Source: JBDWFY01 sp039976075
GTDB lineage: Bacteria > Pseudomonadota > Alphaproteobacteria > Rhizobiales > Stappiaceae
Direction: 5' to 3'
DNA length: 64,000 bases
NCBI GenBank assembly: GCA_039976075.1
Contig: JBDWFY010000011.1
Coordinates: 496,001-560,000, forward strand
Both the position numbers and the translations under genes were made by a program. The notes beneath the pieces were generated by a model. That model searched no databases, had not been told where the DNA came from, and was given only the letters and a program-made list of their open reading frames with translations. This document shows, piece by piece, positions 52,335 to 60,690 of this stretch (position 1 is its first letter; every line of letters starts with the position of its first letter).

Positions 52335-52840
52335 GGGTGGTTCCCCGTTTGTGGGCTGAGTGTTTGAATTTTGATGGCTTGAACCGGGCAGGGGGCGACG
52401 CACGCGCCGCATCCGGTACATTGCGATTGGTCGATGAGCGGAAGGGCCCGCCCGCCTGTCGCAAGCCTGAAGCGAATGGCCTGCTGATCGCAGTGGTCCT
52501 GACACGCCCGGCATTGCACGGCGTCAATGCACAGACAGTTATTTGCGACGGTGGCACGGTGAGGCCATTCAATGTCCTGCCTCAGAGCCCCGGTTTCACA
52601 GGCCAGTGTGCAGCGCCCGCAAAAGGTGCAGCCCCCGCGCGATAAATCAAGCTGGGGATACCCTTCGTCACCTTGGTGAATGATTTTTTCCGGGCACGCG
52701 CGAACGCACTCACCGCATTGCGTGCAGATCTCCTGAAAGTCGAGCCGGCTAATTGCTCCGACAGGTCTGAGAGCCCGCTCTGCCTTGCGGTGACCCAAAA
52801 AGAACTCACGTCTGGTTTTACGTTTGATTTCCACGGTCAA
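52331..52840 (-). CDS. napF: Ferredoxin-type protein NapF
   Basis: A 169-residue cytoplasmic iron-sulfur protein with three ferredoxin-like sites: CTQCGECVRACPEK, CTFCGRCTLACETGA and CTGCGACVAPCPV, plus a fourth Cys cluster CRACQDHC. NapF assists insertion or maturation of the NapA iron-sulfur/Mo centre. The start is a TTG at 52840 with AGGA about eight bases upstream; a GTG at 52834 is the alternative. It is the first gene of napFDAGHBC, so the operon promoter lies in 52841-53000. Confidence 0.92.
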   Translation of the reverse strand: MTVEIKRKTRREFFLGHRKAERALRPVGAISRLDFQEICTQCGECVRACPEKIIHQGDEGYPQLDLSRGGCTFCGRCTLACETGALRQDIEWPHRATVANNCLCIDAVQCRACQDHCDQQAIRFRLATGGRALPLIDQSQCTGCGACVAPCPVQAIKIQTLSPQTGNHP

Positions 52841-53240
52841 GGGACGATTCCTATCCTCAAGCGTATGGTCCCATTTTAGTCGCTCTCACCCATCGAACGC
52901 ATTGACTTTGGTAAAGTTTGCGAGTGGAAAATGTTCGAATGTGTGGTGCGTAAAAGCCGACTGAGAGAACGCGGAGAGGATCGCCGTTTTTGTTCAAGCA
53001 GCTCAGACCATGAATCGCATTTCAGCGTGCCGTCGACAGGACTTTTCGTCGGTTTAAGCACGCTTCGTGGGCCAGGCCCTTCTTGCGTTTTCCTGCAGTC
53101 CCTGTGTGTGAGCCCGGTCGCCATACTTCTTCTTGGCAGGACCGAGTCTCAGCCCAAACCGATACGCGTTGATTGTGTGCGAGCAGGGATCTTTCTACTC
53201 GAAAATTCGACATAACTAATTGATTTACAGCGATAAAATT
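52841..53240. other. Divergent promoter region between nap and the FadR-type gene
   Basis: About 400 bp with no gene I can support. It must hold the nap promoter. A loose FNR/Dnr-like dyad, TTGAC-N4-GTAAA, starts at 52912, but its right half is poor, so oxygen or nitrogen-oxide control is only suggested. Short frames here look random. Confidence 0.4.
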
Positions 53241-53276
53241 TAATGTATGACAATATATTGATTATGTCAGACATTA
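53241..53276. promoter_or_regulatory. Near-perfect 12-bp inverted repeat, operator of the FadR-type regulator
   Basis: TAATGTATGACA (53241-53252) and TGTCAGACATTA (53265-53276) are reverse complements at 11 of 12 positions around a 12-bp AT-rich spacer. It lies 40 bp upstream of the chosen GTG start of the regulator gene, so autoregulation and control of the whole downstream operon are likely. Confidence 0.7.
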
Positions 53277-53316
53277 TATGTACGGTGGACTCAGAATTAG
53301 TCGGAGCGAGGAACCT

Positions 53317-54072
53317 GTGCAAATCCGTCCCTCAGATATTAGAAAAGCTGAAACGAAGAAAGCTGCTGAGGCACTCGATTTGCTGGTGGCCAGCGACAGC
53401 AATCGTGATGTCCTTGACGCCTTGTCCCTGATGATCGAACGGGCCGAGTTGAAAGTCGGAGACCTACTGCCGCCCGAAATTGAAATTGCAGGCAAGCTGG
53501 GTGTCGGGCGGGCCAAAGTTCGAGAGGCGCTCATCGCCTGGCAGAACATGGGTATCGTCACACGGAACAAGAAAGCCGGGACGCGTCTGGCGGCTGAGGT
53601 TTCAGTCAACTCGATTCATCTGCCTGTTACCCTGAAATTGGAGGCTGAAAGCCTGCTCAGAACGCTGGCGGTCCGGCGTCCGCTGGAGATCGAAGCCGCA
53701 CGATTGGCGGCGCGTAATGTCTCCCCCGCCCAGACCCGGTTGATCCGTGCGCGCGTGGCGGAGCTGATGTCCGTCTATGAAGCCGGTGAGGATTGGCGGG
53801 CGGCGGATCAGCGCTTTCACAGCGCCATACACGAAGCCACCGGCAATCCGCTTTTCGGACAGTTGATCCAGCAGATCCATCAGGCTTTCGGCGCAATCTA
53901 CGAAGCGCCGTTTGGTCAGCCGCATCTTGGACAGGCAACGATCCCGTTACACCCGGGGCTGTGCGAGGCCGTCGCCAGACAGGATGAAACGACCGCTGCC
54001 GCCATCGTGGTTCAGATCATGGACATGGTCGAACAGGAAGTGCGCAAGGTCATGGGGATCCAGGATGTCTGA
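53317..54072 (+). CDS. GntR/FadR family transcriptional regulator
   Basis: A 251-residue regulator with an N-terminal GntR winged helix (RAELKVGDLLPPEIEIAGKL, then GVGRAKVREALIAWQNMGIV) and an FCD ligand-binding domain (about 120-245; FHSAIHEATGNPLF, with His residues that bind metal in this family). GTG 53317 is preferred: it has GAGGA four bases upstream, and the in-frame ATG at 53278 abuts the operator. The gene overlaps the PLP enzyme gene by eight bases. FCD regulators usually sense carboxylates, here probably the substrate of the downstream importer or enzyme. Confidence 0.88.
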   Translation: MQIRPSDIRKAETKKAAEALDLLVASDSNRDVLDALSLMIERAELKVGDLLPPEIEIAGKLGVGRAKVREALIAWQNMGIVTRNKKAGTRLAAEVSVNSIHLPVTLKLEAESLLRTLAVRRPLEIEAARLAARNVSPAQTRLIRARVAELMSVYEAGEDWRAADQRFHSAIHEATGNPLFGQLIQQIHQAFGAIYEAPFGQPHLGQATIPLHPGLCEAVARQDETTAAAIVVQIMDMVEQEVRKVMGIQDV

Positions 54073-55243
54073 GGAACCAATGCTTTCGACCCTGCTGGCT
54101 GCGGTCCTTGACGATCACGATGGCTCCGTGACGCCGCCGATTGTCCAGAGTTCGCTGTTTTCCTTCGACTCCTATCAGGAATTTGAGGACCGCATGGCAG
54201 GGCGGACGGAACAACCGCTTTACACACGGGTTCAAAATCCGACCGTTTCCGCCTTCGAGGGCCTCATGGCCCAAGCCGAAACCGGCGAGGCTGCGGTGGC
54301 TTTCGCATCGGGTATGGCGGCGATTTCCTCGACACTGCTTGCGTATGTTCAGCCCGGCGACCGTGTGGTTTGCATCGAGCACGTCTATCCCGACACATTC
54401 CGGTTCATGGAACGGATGTTGCGTCCGTTCGGCGTAGATGTCAGCTATCACTCCGTTGCTGAATTTGAAGATCAGCCGGATCTGATGAAAGGGGCGCGGC
54501 TGGCTTATCTTGAAAGTCCCAGTTCAGTCGTATTCACACCGATGAACCTGCTGCGTGTGGCTGAGGCGGCCAAGCGGCATGGCACACTGACCATCATTGA
54601 CAATTCCTGGGCCAGTCCGGTGTTCCAGCGCCCTCTGAGCCTGGGTGTAGATATCGTTGTTCATTCCGCTTCGAAATATATCTCGGGGCATTCCGACACG
54701 GTGGCGGGCGTTGTGGTGTCCTCCCAGGCGCACATCGCCCGCATCCGTGATCTGACTTTGCCGCTTCTGGGTGCAAAGCTTGCACCCTTTGAGGCGTTTC
54801 TGTTGACCCGCGGGTTGCGCACTCTGAATGCGCGCATGATGCAGCATCAGAACACCGCCAATCTCTTTGTGGATCGTCTTGCCGGCATTCCCAACGTGCG
54901 CCGCATCAATAGCCCCGGCGCGAATGACGTGCCGGGACTGTCGGGCCGGTCCGGTCTGCTGTCGATCGAATTTGACGACAGCGTGGATATCCCGCGTTTT
55001 TCAGATGCGCTGAAACATTTCCGGCTCGGAGTCAGCTGGGGAGGTTTTGAAAGTCTGATCCTGCCCGCGCGAGTGGGACTGGCGCAGGCTGGTGAACAGA
55101 ATTCCATGCAGAAATTCGGTGTCTCTCCGAACCTCATCCGGTTGAATCTGGGGTTGGAAGACGCTGAGGACCTCTGGGCCGATTTCGACGCGGCCTTGAG
55201 GACGAGTGTCCCCCGACTACGGGAAACACAAGAGGAACAATAA
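54065..55243 (+). CDS. PLP-dependent Cys/Met metabolism enzyme (cystathionine beta-lyase-like)
   Basis: A 392-residue fold-type I enzyme of the Cys/Met metabolism family. Visible are SSLFSFDSYQEF and YTRVQNPTVSAFEG (substrate and PLP-phosphate contacts), FASGMAAISSTLL, the Asp of TLTIIDNSWASPVFQRPL, and the PLP Lys in HSASKYISGHSDTVAG. This family includes cystathionine beta- and gamma-lyases and methionine gamma-lyase. It is coupled to the regulator and followed at 24 bp by an importer binding protein, so it probably acts on the imported compound or its product, perhaps a C-S bond substrate. ATG 54080 is an alternative start. Confidence 0.87.
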   Translation: MSEEPMLSTLLAAVLDDHDGSVTPPIVQSSLFSFDSYQEFEDRMAGRTEQPLYTRVQNPTVSAFEGLMAQAETGEAAVAFASGMAAISSTLLAYVQPGDRVVCIEHVYPDTFRFMERMLRPFGVDVSYHSVAEFEDQPDLMKGARLAYLESPSSVVFTPMNLLRVAEAAKRHGTLTIIDNSWASPVFQRPLSLGVDIVVHSASKYISGHSDTVAGVVVSSQAHIARIRDLTLPLLGAKLAPFEAFLLTRGLRTLNARMMQHQNTANLFVDRLAGIPNVRRINSPGANDVPGLSGRSGLLSIEFDDSVDIPRFSDALKHFRLGVSWGGFESLILPARVGLAQAGEQNSMQKFGVSPNLIRLNLGLEDAEDLWADFDAALRTSVPRLRETQEEQ

Positions 55244-55266
55244 CAAACTTAAACTGGAGGAAGGCA

Positions 55267-56526
55267 ATGAAGAGAATGTTAGCGGGCCTTGGTGCTGTTG
55301 CCATGTTGATGGCATCATCTGCTCTGGCAGACACCAATCTGAAGCTGGTCGAGGTGATTACAAGCCCCGAACGGACTGAAGTACTGCAATCGATGGTCGA
55401 TAAATACGAAGCCGACAATCCCGGTGTCGAGGTCGAGATTGTCAGCCTTCCCTGGGGGCAGGCTTTTGAAAAGCTGGCAACGATGGTCGCCGGGGGCGAT
55501 ATTCCCGACGTGGTCGAGATGCCGGACACCTGGCAGGCGCTTTATGCCGGATCAGGCCAGTTGGCCAGCCTTACCGACAAGGTTGCCGGATGGGAGCATG
55601 GTGCAACGCTGACCGACAAGACAGTGGCGATGGGCAGCCAGGCGGGAGATCTCTACATGATCCCCTACGGCTTCTATCTGCGTGCAATGTTCTACAACAA
55701 GAAGCTTCTGGCTGAGGCGGGAATCGAGAACCCACCCGGGACGATGGAAGAGTTCAAGGCCGCCGCTGCTGCGGTGTCCGAGCTTGATGGAAAGTCCGGC
55801 TACTGCCTGCGTGGTGGACCCGGTGGCACCAACGGCTGGATCATGTTTGCTGCCGTGATGAATGGCACCAACGAGTTTTTCACTGAAGATGGAAAATCCC
55901 GCATCAACGAACCTGGCTCCGTCGAGGGGATCCAGTTCATGATCGACATGTATCAGAAGGGATATGCACCCAAAGACAGCGTAAACTGGGGATTCAACGA
56001 AATCGTAGCGGGTTTCTATTCCGGCACCTGTGCGTTCCTTGATCAGGATCCGGACGCTTTGATCGCAATTGCCGAGCGCATGCCGGCTGAAGATTTTGCG
56101 GTGATCCCAATGCCGGTCGGCCCATCGGGCAAGGCATTTCCAACCATTGGCTTCGCCGGATGGTCGGTATTCAACTCGACAGAACATCCTGACGAAGCCT
56201 TTGATCTGGTGGCGGCCTTGTCCGCACCGGAAGCCAATGCCACCTGGGCCAAACGGGTTGGCGTGATTCCGATCCACAAGGGTGCCGATCAGGACCCGCA
56301 TTTTCAGACCGAACAATTCAAGGGCTGGTTTGAAGAGCTGAACGGCGAACAGTATGTGCCCACCACGATGCCCACGCATCTGGAGCAGTGGGGCTATTTT
56401 GCCAGCACAGTGTTGCTTGAGAGCAGCCAGGAAGCGCTTCTTGGTCAGCGTGATGCCCAGGATATTGCGGACGAATGGGCGGAGTTGCTGACAGCGGAAC
56501 AGGCCAAGTGGAAGGCTAAGCAGTGA
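55267..56526 (+). CDS. ABC importer solute-binding protein, carbohydrate-type (family 1)
   Basis: A 419-residue periplasmic protein with a signal peptide (MKRMLAGLGAVAMLMASSALA). Family features are VDKYEADNPGVEVEIVSLPW, MVAGGDIPDVVEMPDTW, YGFYLRAMFYNKKLLAEAGI and GFAGWSVFNSTEHPDEAFDL. Homologues bind maltose, glycerol-3-phosphate or other sugars. The cleavage site SALA-DTN is not a lipobox, so it is soluble in the periplasm. Its stop overlaps the next start (GTGA). Substrate not deducible; Trp- and Asp-rich pocket segments suit a polar ligand. Confidence 0.92.
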   Translation: MKRMLAGLGAVAMLMASSALADTNLKLVEVITSPERTEVLQSMVDKYEADNPGVEVEIVSLPWGQAFEKLATMVAGGDIPDVVEMPDTWQALYAGSGQLASLTDKVAGWEHGATLTDKTVAMGSQAGDLYMIPYGFYLRAMFYNKKLLAEAGIENPPGTMEEFKAAAAAVSELDGKSGYCLRGGPGGTNGWIMFAAVMNGTNEFFTEDGKSRINEPGSVEGIQFMIDMYQKGYAPKDSVNWGFNEIVAGFYSGTCAFLDQDPDALIAIAERMPAEDFAVIPMPVGPSGKAFPTIGFAGWSVFNSTEHPDEAFDLVAALSAPEANATWAKRVGVIPIHKGADQDPHFQTEQFKGWFEELNGEQYVPTTMPTHLEQWGYFASTVLLESSQEALLGQRDAQDIADEWAELLTAEQAKWKAKQ

Positions 56527-57458
56527 TCTTCCGCGCCAAAAAAAACGTCGTGTCCGGGGGGTCCCGGGCGCGACGCTCCCTGTATTGGCAGTACATGGTT
56601 GAGCCGTTTTTGTACTTGTCGCCTGCGGTATTTCTGATCGGCGCCGTGATGCTGATCCCGCTGATTATCGGTATTTCTTATTCCTTTCAGTCCATCGAGC
56701 TTTTGAATCCCTTCAAGACAGGCTGGGTGGGGATTGAAAACTATCTGGCGCTGCTGTCGGACCGTAAGTTCCTGATCGCGCTGGAAAACACGTTCTGGTG
56801 GACGTTCTGGTCGATTTCTTTTCAATTTCTGCTTGGCCTCGGCCTGGCGATGCTTTTGAACACGCAATTCCATGGCAAGAAGCTGTTTCAGGCGCTGGTT
56901 TTTCTCCCCTGGGCCGTGCCGACGTTTCTGTCTGCGCTCACATGGGCCTGGCTCTTCAACCCGGTAATCGGGCCATTGCCGCACTGGCTGGCCGCGTTCG
57001 GCATCTTGTCGGAACCCTATAACATCCTGGGCGACCCGGATCTTGCAATGTGGGGTCCGATTACCGCGAACATCTGGTTCGGCGTGCCGTTTTTTGCCAT
57101 CACGCTCCTGGCTGCGCTGCAATCCATCCCGGCAGAGCTTTATGAAGCCGCCGAAATCGACGGAGCGACTCCGTGGCAGACATTCACCAAGATCACACTG
57201 CCGTTCCTGGCCCCGATGATCGCAATCACCGTGATGCTGCGCACGATCTGGATCGCGAATTTTGCTGATCTGATCTACGTCATGACGGGAGGTGGGCCGG
57301 CGAACTCTACACAGATCGTCAGTTCCTACATCTTCACAACCGCGTTCCGCAAACTTGACTTTGGCTATGCCTCTGCAATTGCGGTCGCTCTTCTGGCAAT
57401 CCTGATGGTTTATGCCGTTGTGCTGCTCTGGCTTCGCAAGAAGCTGGTCAAAATCTGA
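56523..57458 (+). CDS. ABC importer permease, MalF/UgpA-like
   Basis: A 311-residue inner-membrane subunit with six main helices. The coupling (EAA) loop EAAEIDGATPWQTFTKITLP docks on the ATPase. It starts with a GTG at 56523 in a four-base overlap with the binding-protein gene. The N-terminal tail before the first helix is basic and short, as in UgpA-type rather than the longer MalF-type proteins. It forms the channel with the next gene product. Confidence 0.92.
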   Translation: MIFRAKKNVVSGGSRARRSLYWQYMVEPFLYLSPAVFLIGAVMLIPLIIGISYSFQSIELLNPFKTGWVGIENYLALLSDRKFLIALENTFWWTFWSISFQFLLGLGLAMLLNTQFHGKKLFQALVFLPWAVPTFLSALTWAWLFNPVIGPLPHWLAAFGILSEPYNILGDPDLAMWGPITANIWFGVPFFAITLLAALQSIPAELYEAAEIDGATPWQTFTKITLPFLAPMIAITVMLRTIWIANFADLIYVMTGGGPANSTQIVSSYIFTTAFRKLDFGYASAIAVALLAILMVYAVVLLWLRKKLVKI

Positions 57459-57467
57459 GGTGTAGAC

Positions 57468-58307
57468 ATGGCCATCGCCCGCCCCAATCCAGTGCTGACG
57501 GTCGGTAAATACGCAGCGCTTGCGTGTTACCTGACATTCGCGCTGTTCCCGCTTTACTGGCTGTTCAAGATTGCGATCACGCCGGACGCTCTGATCTTTG
57601 TCGAGGGGACGAATCTCTGGCCATCGGCGCTGACGTTCGAAAATTTTCGTACCGTTCTGTTCCAGACCAATTTTTTGACCTATTTCGGAAATTCCGTGTT
57701 TGTGTCGCTCGGTACGGCGGCAGTGACCACGCTGATCGCAGCGGGGGCTGGTTATGCGTTTTCGCGCTTCGTTTTCGCGGGCAAGCGGATCATCATCACA
57801 GTGATGCTCATTACACAGATGTTCCCGCTCCTGATGATCATCGCACCGATCTACAAGATCGTTGCGGGATTGGGCATGTTGAATTCGCTGACGTCTCTGA
57901 TCGTGGTTTACACCGCATTCAACATTCCCTTTGCCACCTTCCTGATGCAATCCTTTTTTGACGGTATTCCGGCGGATCTGGAAGAAGCTGCGATGATGGA
58001 CGGCTGCACGCGTTTTCAGGCGCTGCGCAAAGTCATCTTTCCGCTGACGTTGCCCGGACTTGGCGCCACGCTGGGCTTTGTGTTCACCGCCGCGTGGTCA
58101 GAACTTCTCTTCGCACTGATGCTCATATCGAAGAACGATGCGATGACCTTTCCGGTCGGACTTCTGACTTTTGTGTCAAAGTTCTCGGTTGACTGGGGAC
58201 AGATGATGGCGGCCGGGGTGCTGGCGCTGATCCCCAGCTGTATCTTCTTCATCTTTATTCAACGCTACCTCGTGCAGGGGCTCACGTCCGGCGCGGTCAA
58301 GGGATAG
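57468..58307 (+). CDS. ABC importer permease, MalG/UgpE-like
   Basis: A 279-residue inner-membrane subunit with six helices and the coupling loop EEAAMMDGCTRFQALRKVIF followed by PLTLPGL. It begins nine bases after the MalF-like gene with its own weak ribosome site (GAGGTG). Together they form the heterodimeric pore of a carbohydrate-uptake-1 type importer. Confidence 0.92.
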   Translation: MAIARPNPVLTVGKYAALACYLTFALFPLYWLFKIAITPDALIFVEGTNLWPSALTFENFRTVLFQTNFLTYFGNSVFVSLGTAAVTTLIAAGAGYAFSRFVFAGKRIIITVMLITQMFPLLMIIAPIYKIVAGLGMLNSLTSLIVVYTAFNIPFATFLMQSFFDGIPADLEEAAMMDGCTRFQALRKVIFPLTLPGLGATLGFVFTAAWSELLFALMLISKNDAMTFPVGLLTFVSKFSVDWGQMMAAGVLALIPSCIFFIFIQRYLVQGLTSGAVKG

Positions 58308-58319
58308 GGGGCCAGACAT

Positions 58320-59399
58320 ATGGCGCGTATGGAAATGAAAGACGTGATGAAACGGTATGGCGCCGTCGAAGTATTGCGTGATGTGAACCTCGATATTCAA
58401 GATGGTGAGTTCATCGTCCTGGTCGGCCCGTCCGGTTGCGGCAAGTCAACGCTTCTTCGCATGATCGCAGGGTTGGAGCCGATCACAGGGGGGGAGTTCC
58501 TGATCGACGGAAAACGGATGAACGACGTCCGCCCACGTGACCGGGACATCGCGATGGTATTCCAGTCCTATGCGCTTTATCCCCATATGGACGTGGCGCG
58601 GAACATGGGCTTCTCGATGGAAATCCGAAAGGACCCGCTTGCCGAGCGGACTTCGCGCGTCGAGCGGGCGGCACAGACGCTTGGTTTGACAGCGCTGACG
58701 GAACGTCTGCCCAAGGCGCTGTCCGGTGGTCAGCGCCAGCGTGTGGCCATGGGTCGGGCGATCATCCGCGACCCGCGCGCCTTTCTGTTCGACGAACCAT
58801 TGTCGAACCTTGACGCTGCCCTGCGGGTTGAAATGCGGCTTGAGATTGCCCGTCTGCACCAAAAGCTGGGGGCCACGATGATCTACGTAACCCATGATCA
58901 GGTTGAAGCTCTGACGCTGGCCGATCGTATCGTGGTGCTGAACGGTGGCGATATCCAGCAGGTCGGCGGCCCTCTCGATCTCTACGAGCGCCCGGCGAAC
59001 AAATTCGTTGCACAGTTCATCGGCTCACCGACCATGAACGTCGTGCCTGTTGTGGGCGGCGAAGGCGGCGTAACCACCGCCGATGGGAATGCGATTTCGC
59101 TCCCCCATTTTCCGGACACCATGCAAGCCGTTGAGATGGGCATCCGGCCGGAACATATCGACCTGGTTGATGTCGATGACGGTGATTTTGTTGGTGTGGC
59201 GGACGTCGTTGAACATCTGGGCTCCGACACCAACATTTATGTTGATGCCGGTGCTCTTGGTTCACTGATGGTTCGAAAACACGGAAACATACCGGCCAAG
59301 CCCGGCGACCGGCTTGGTTTGCGCATTCAGGCCGAAAATGCGCATGTCTTTGCCTCTGACGGAACGACATTGCCTCATTCGCTTCCCAGGGCGGCCTGA
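58320..59399 (+). CDS. ABC importer ATPase, MalK/UgpC-like
   Basis: A 359-residue ATPase with Walker A GPSGCGKSTLLR (about residues 37-48), Q-loop MVFQSYALYPHM, signature LSGGQRQRVAMGRAI, Walker B AFLFDEPLSNLD, switch His in YVTHDQVEA, and a C-terminal TOBE/regulatory domain (about 240-355; MGIRPEHIDLVD). All catalytic residues are intact. It closes the operon. The downstream ligase gene is convergent, only 29 bp away. Confidence 0.94.
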   Translation: MARMEMKDVMKRYGAVEVLRDVNLDIQDGEFIVLVGPSGCGKSTLLRMIAGLEPITGGEFLIDGKRMNDVRPRDRDIAMVFQSYALYPHMDVARNMGFSMEIRKDPLAERTSRVERAAQTLGLTALTERLPKALSGGQRQRVAMGRAIIRDPRAFLFDEPLSNLDAALRVEMRLEIARLHQKLGATMIYVTHDQVEALTLADRIVVLNGGDIQQVGGPLDLYERPANKFVAQFIGSPTMNVVPVVGGEGGVTTADGNAISLPHFPDTMQAVEMGIRPEHIDLVDVDDGDFVGVADVVEHLGSDTNIYVDAGALGSLMVRKHGNIPAKPGDRLGLRIQAENAHVFASDGTTLPHSLPRAA

Positions 59400-59428
59400 T
59401 ATCGTCGGCGATGTTCCCCGTTGCGGGC

Positions 59429-60511
59429 TCAGTCGTCTTTCTCAAACCGGCTCAGCCCGTGATCGATAAGGCGTTCGATCAGTTTGCTGTAGCTGACACC
59501 GCTTTTCGCCATGACCTTGGAATACATGCTGATATCCGTGAAGCCGGGGATCGTGTTCAGCTCATTGACGATAACATTCCCGTCCGCCTTGAGAAAGAAA
59601 TCCACACGGGCCATGCCATCGCACCCGACAGCCTGAAAAGCATCGGAGGCCAGCGATCGCATCAGCTGGGCCGTTTCGGCGGGAATGTCAGCCGGTATCA
59701 CCAGCTGCGCCCCGTCGGCATCCACATATTTGGCGTCGTAGGTATAGAAGGCGTGGCTATCGGCAGTGACTATCTCGCCCAGCGTCGAGATGAACAGGGT
59801 CCCATCGGGATTTTCCAGAACCGCGCACTCGATTTCCCTGGCATCGATATATTCCTCCGCGATTACTTTGCGATCCAGTTCGAAACCGCGCGCAAGAACG
59901 GCTCTGTAGTCATCGTCCGTGGATACTTTTCCCACGCCCACAGACGAGCCCTGAGTGGCGGGTTTCAGGAAGAACGGAACGCCTAGTTCTTTCGCAAGTT
60001 GGGTGAACGAAACCGGGTCTTCGGGTTTGAGGGTCGCGGATTTGGCCGTCGGTAACCCGGCCGCGTCCAGAAGGCGCTTGGCTATCACCTTGTCCAGAGC
60101 ATTTGCAGAACCGAGAATGCCGCATCCGACCAACGGGATCCGAGCGACAGCCGCAAGACCCTGAACCGACCCATCTTCACCCCATTGTCCATGCAGCACG
60201 GGAAAGATCGCATCGACGGGTGGAAACACGGTTGTGTGGTCATCAGCCGACTGACAAACAATGTCTCCCTTGCCGCCGGGAACAGGCAGTATCGTTGGCC
60301 CGTCCGCCGACAATGACAAGGAACCCTCGGCATAGGTGCTCAGCTTCCACGCACCTTCGCGCGTCACATAGACCGGGATGGCCTCGTATTTTGTCTGATC
60401 GAGGGCCGCAAAGACGTTGGTCGCCGAGAGGATGGAGACGTCGTGCTCGTCGGAGCGCCCTCCGAAAAGGATCATGATTCTCAGACGTCCATCATTTTCG
60501 GTCGTGGTCAT
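59429..60511 (-). CDS. ddlA: D-alanine--D-alanine ligase, DdlA type
   Basis: A 360-residue ATP-grasp ligase joining two D-Ala for peptidoglycan precursor synthesis. Family blocks are FGGRSDEHDVSILSATNVF, PVLHGQWGEDGSVQGL, FFLKPATQGSSVGVGKV and the omega loop FYTYDAKYVDADGAQLVIPA, then MARVDFFL and NELNTIPGFTDISMYSK. Length and omega loop match E. coli DdlA (364 residues) rather than DdlB. It is not in a division and cell wall cluster, so it is probably a second paralogue with the main ddl elsewhere. The omega-loop Tyr argues against a D-Ala-D-Lac resistance ligase. Confidence 0.92.
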   Translation of the reverse strand: MTTTENDGRLRIMILFGGRSDEHDVSILSATNVFAALDQTKYEAIPVYVTREGAWKLSTYAEGSLSLSADGPTILPVPGGKGDIVCQSADDHTTVFPPVDAIFPVLHGQWGEDGSVQGLAAVARIPLVGCGILGSANALDKVIAKRLLDAAGLPTAKSATLKPEDPVSFTQLAKELGVPFFLKPATQGSSVGVGKVSTDDDYRAVLARGFELDRKVIAEEYIDAREIECAVLENPDGTLFISTLGEIVTADSHAFYTYDAKYVDADGAQLVIPADIPAETAQLMRSLASDAFQAVGCDGMARVDFFLKADGNVIVNELNTIPGFTDISMYSKVMAKSGVSYSKLIERLIDHGLSRFEKDD

Positions 60512-60690
60512 CAGTTCATGATCCCGGTTCCGGAGTTATGTCAGGCATGGCGGATTGCCTGACCCAAAAAAGCGACTCTTACTTCAGGGACCGGCAGCGG
60601 TACAACAAAATTCAAGGCAGGGCGGCTGTAATCAGTACAGCATGAGGCGATTTCAAACCGCGCCGTCGACACAGAAAGCGCCGTTGTTTT

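Noticed and set aside
52912..52926. FNR/Dnr box upstream of nap
   Set aside because: Only the left half-site TTGAC is good; the right half GTAAA deviates at two positions. It is mentioned as a weak suggestion only.
56445..57950. A 501-codon open frame on the minus strand
   Set aside because: It lies opposite two well-supported ABC permease genes and translates into Arg/Gln/His-rich sequence typical of an antisense shadow.
59429..60511. Vancomycin-resistance-type D-Ala-D-Lac ligase
   Set aside because: The omega loop keeps the Tyr-containing FYTYDAKY block of DdlA enzymes, and there are no VanH/VanX-like neighbours.
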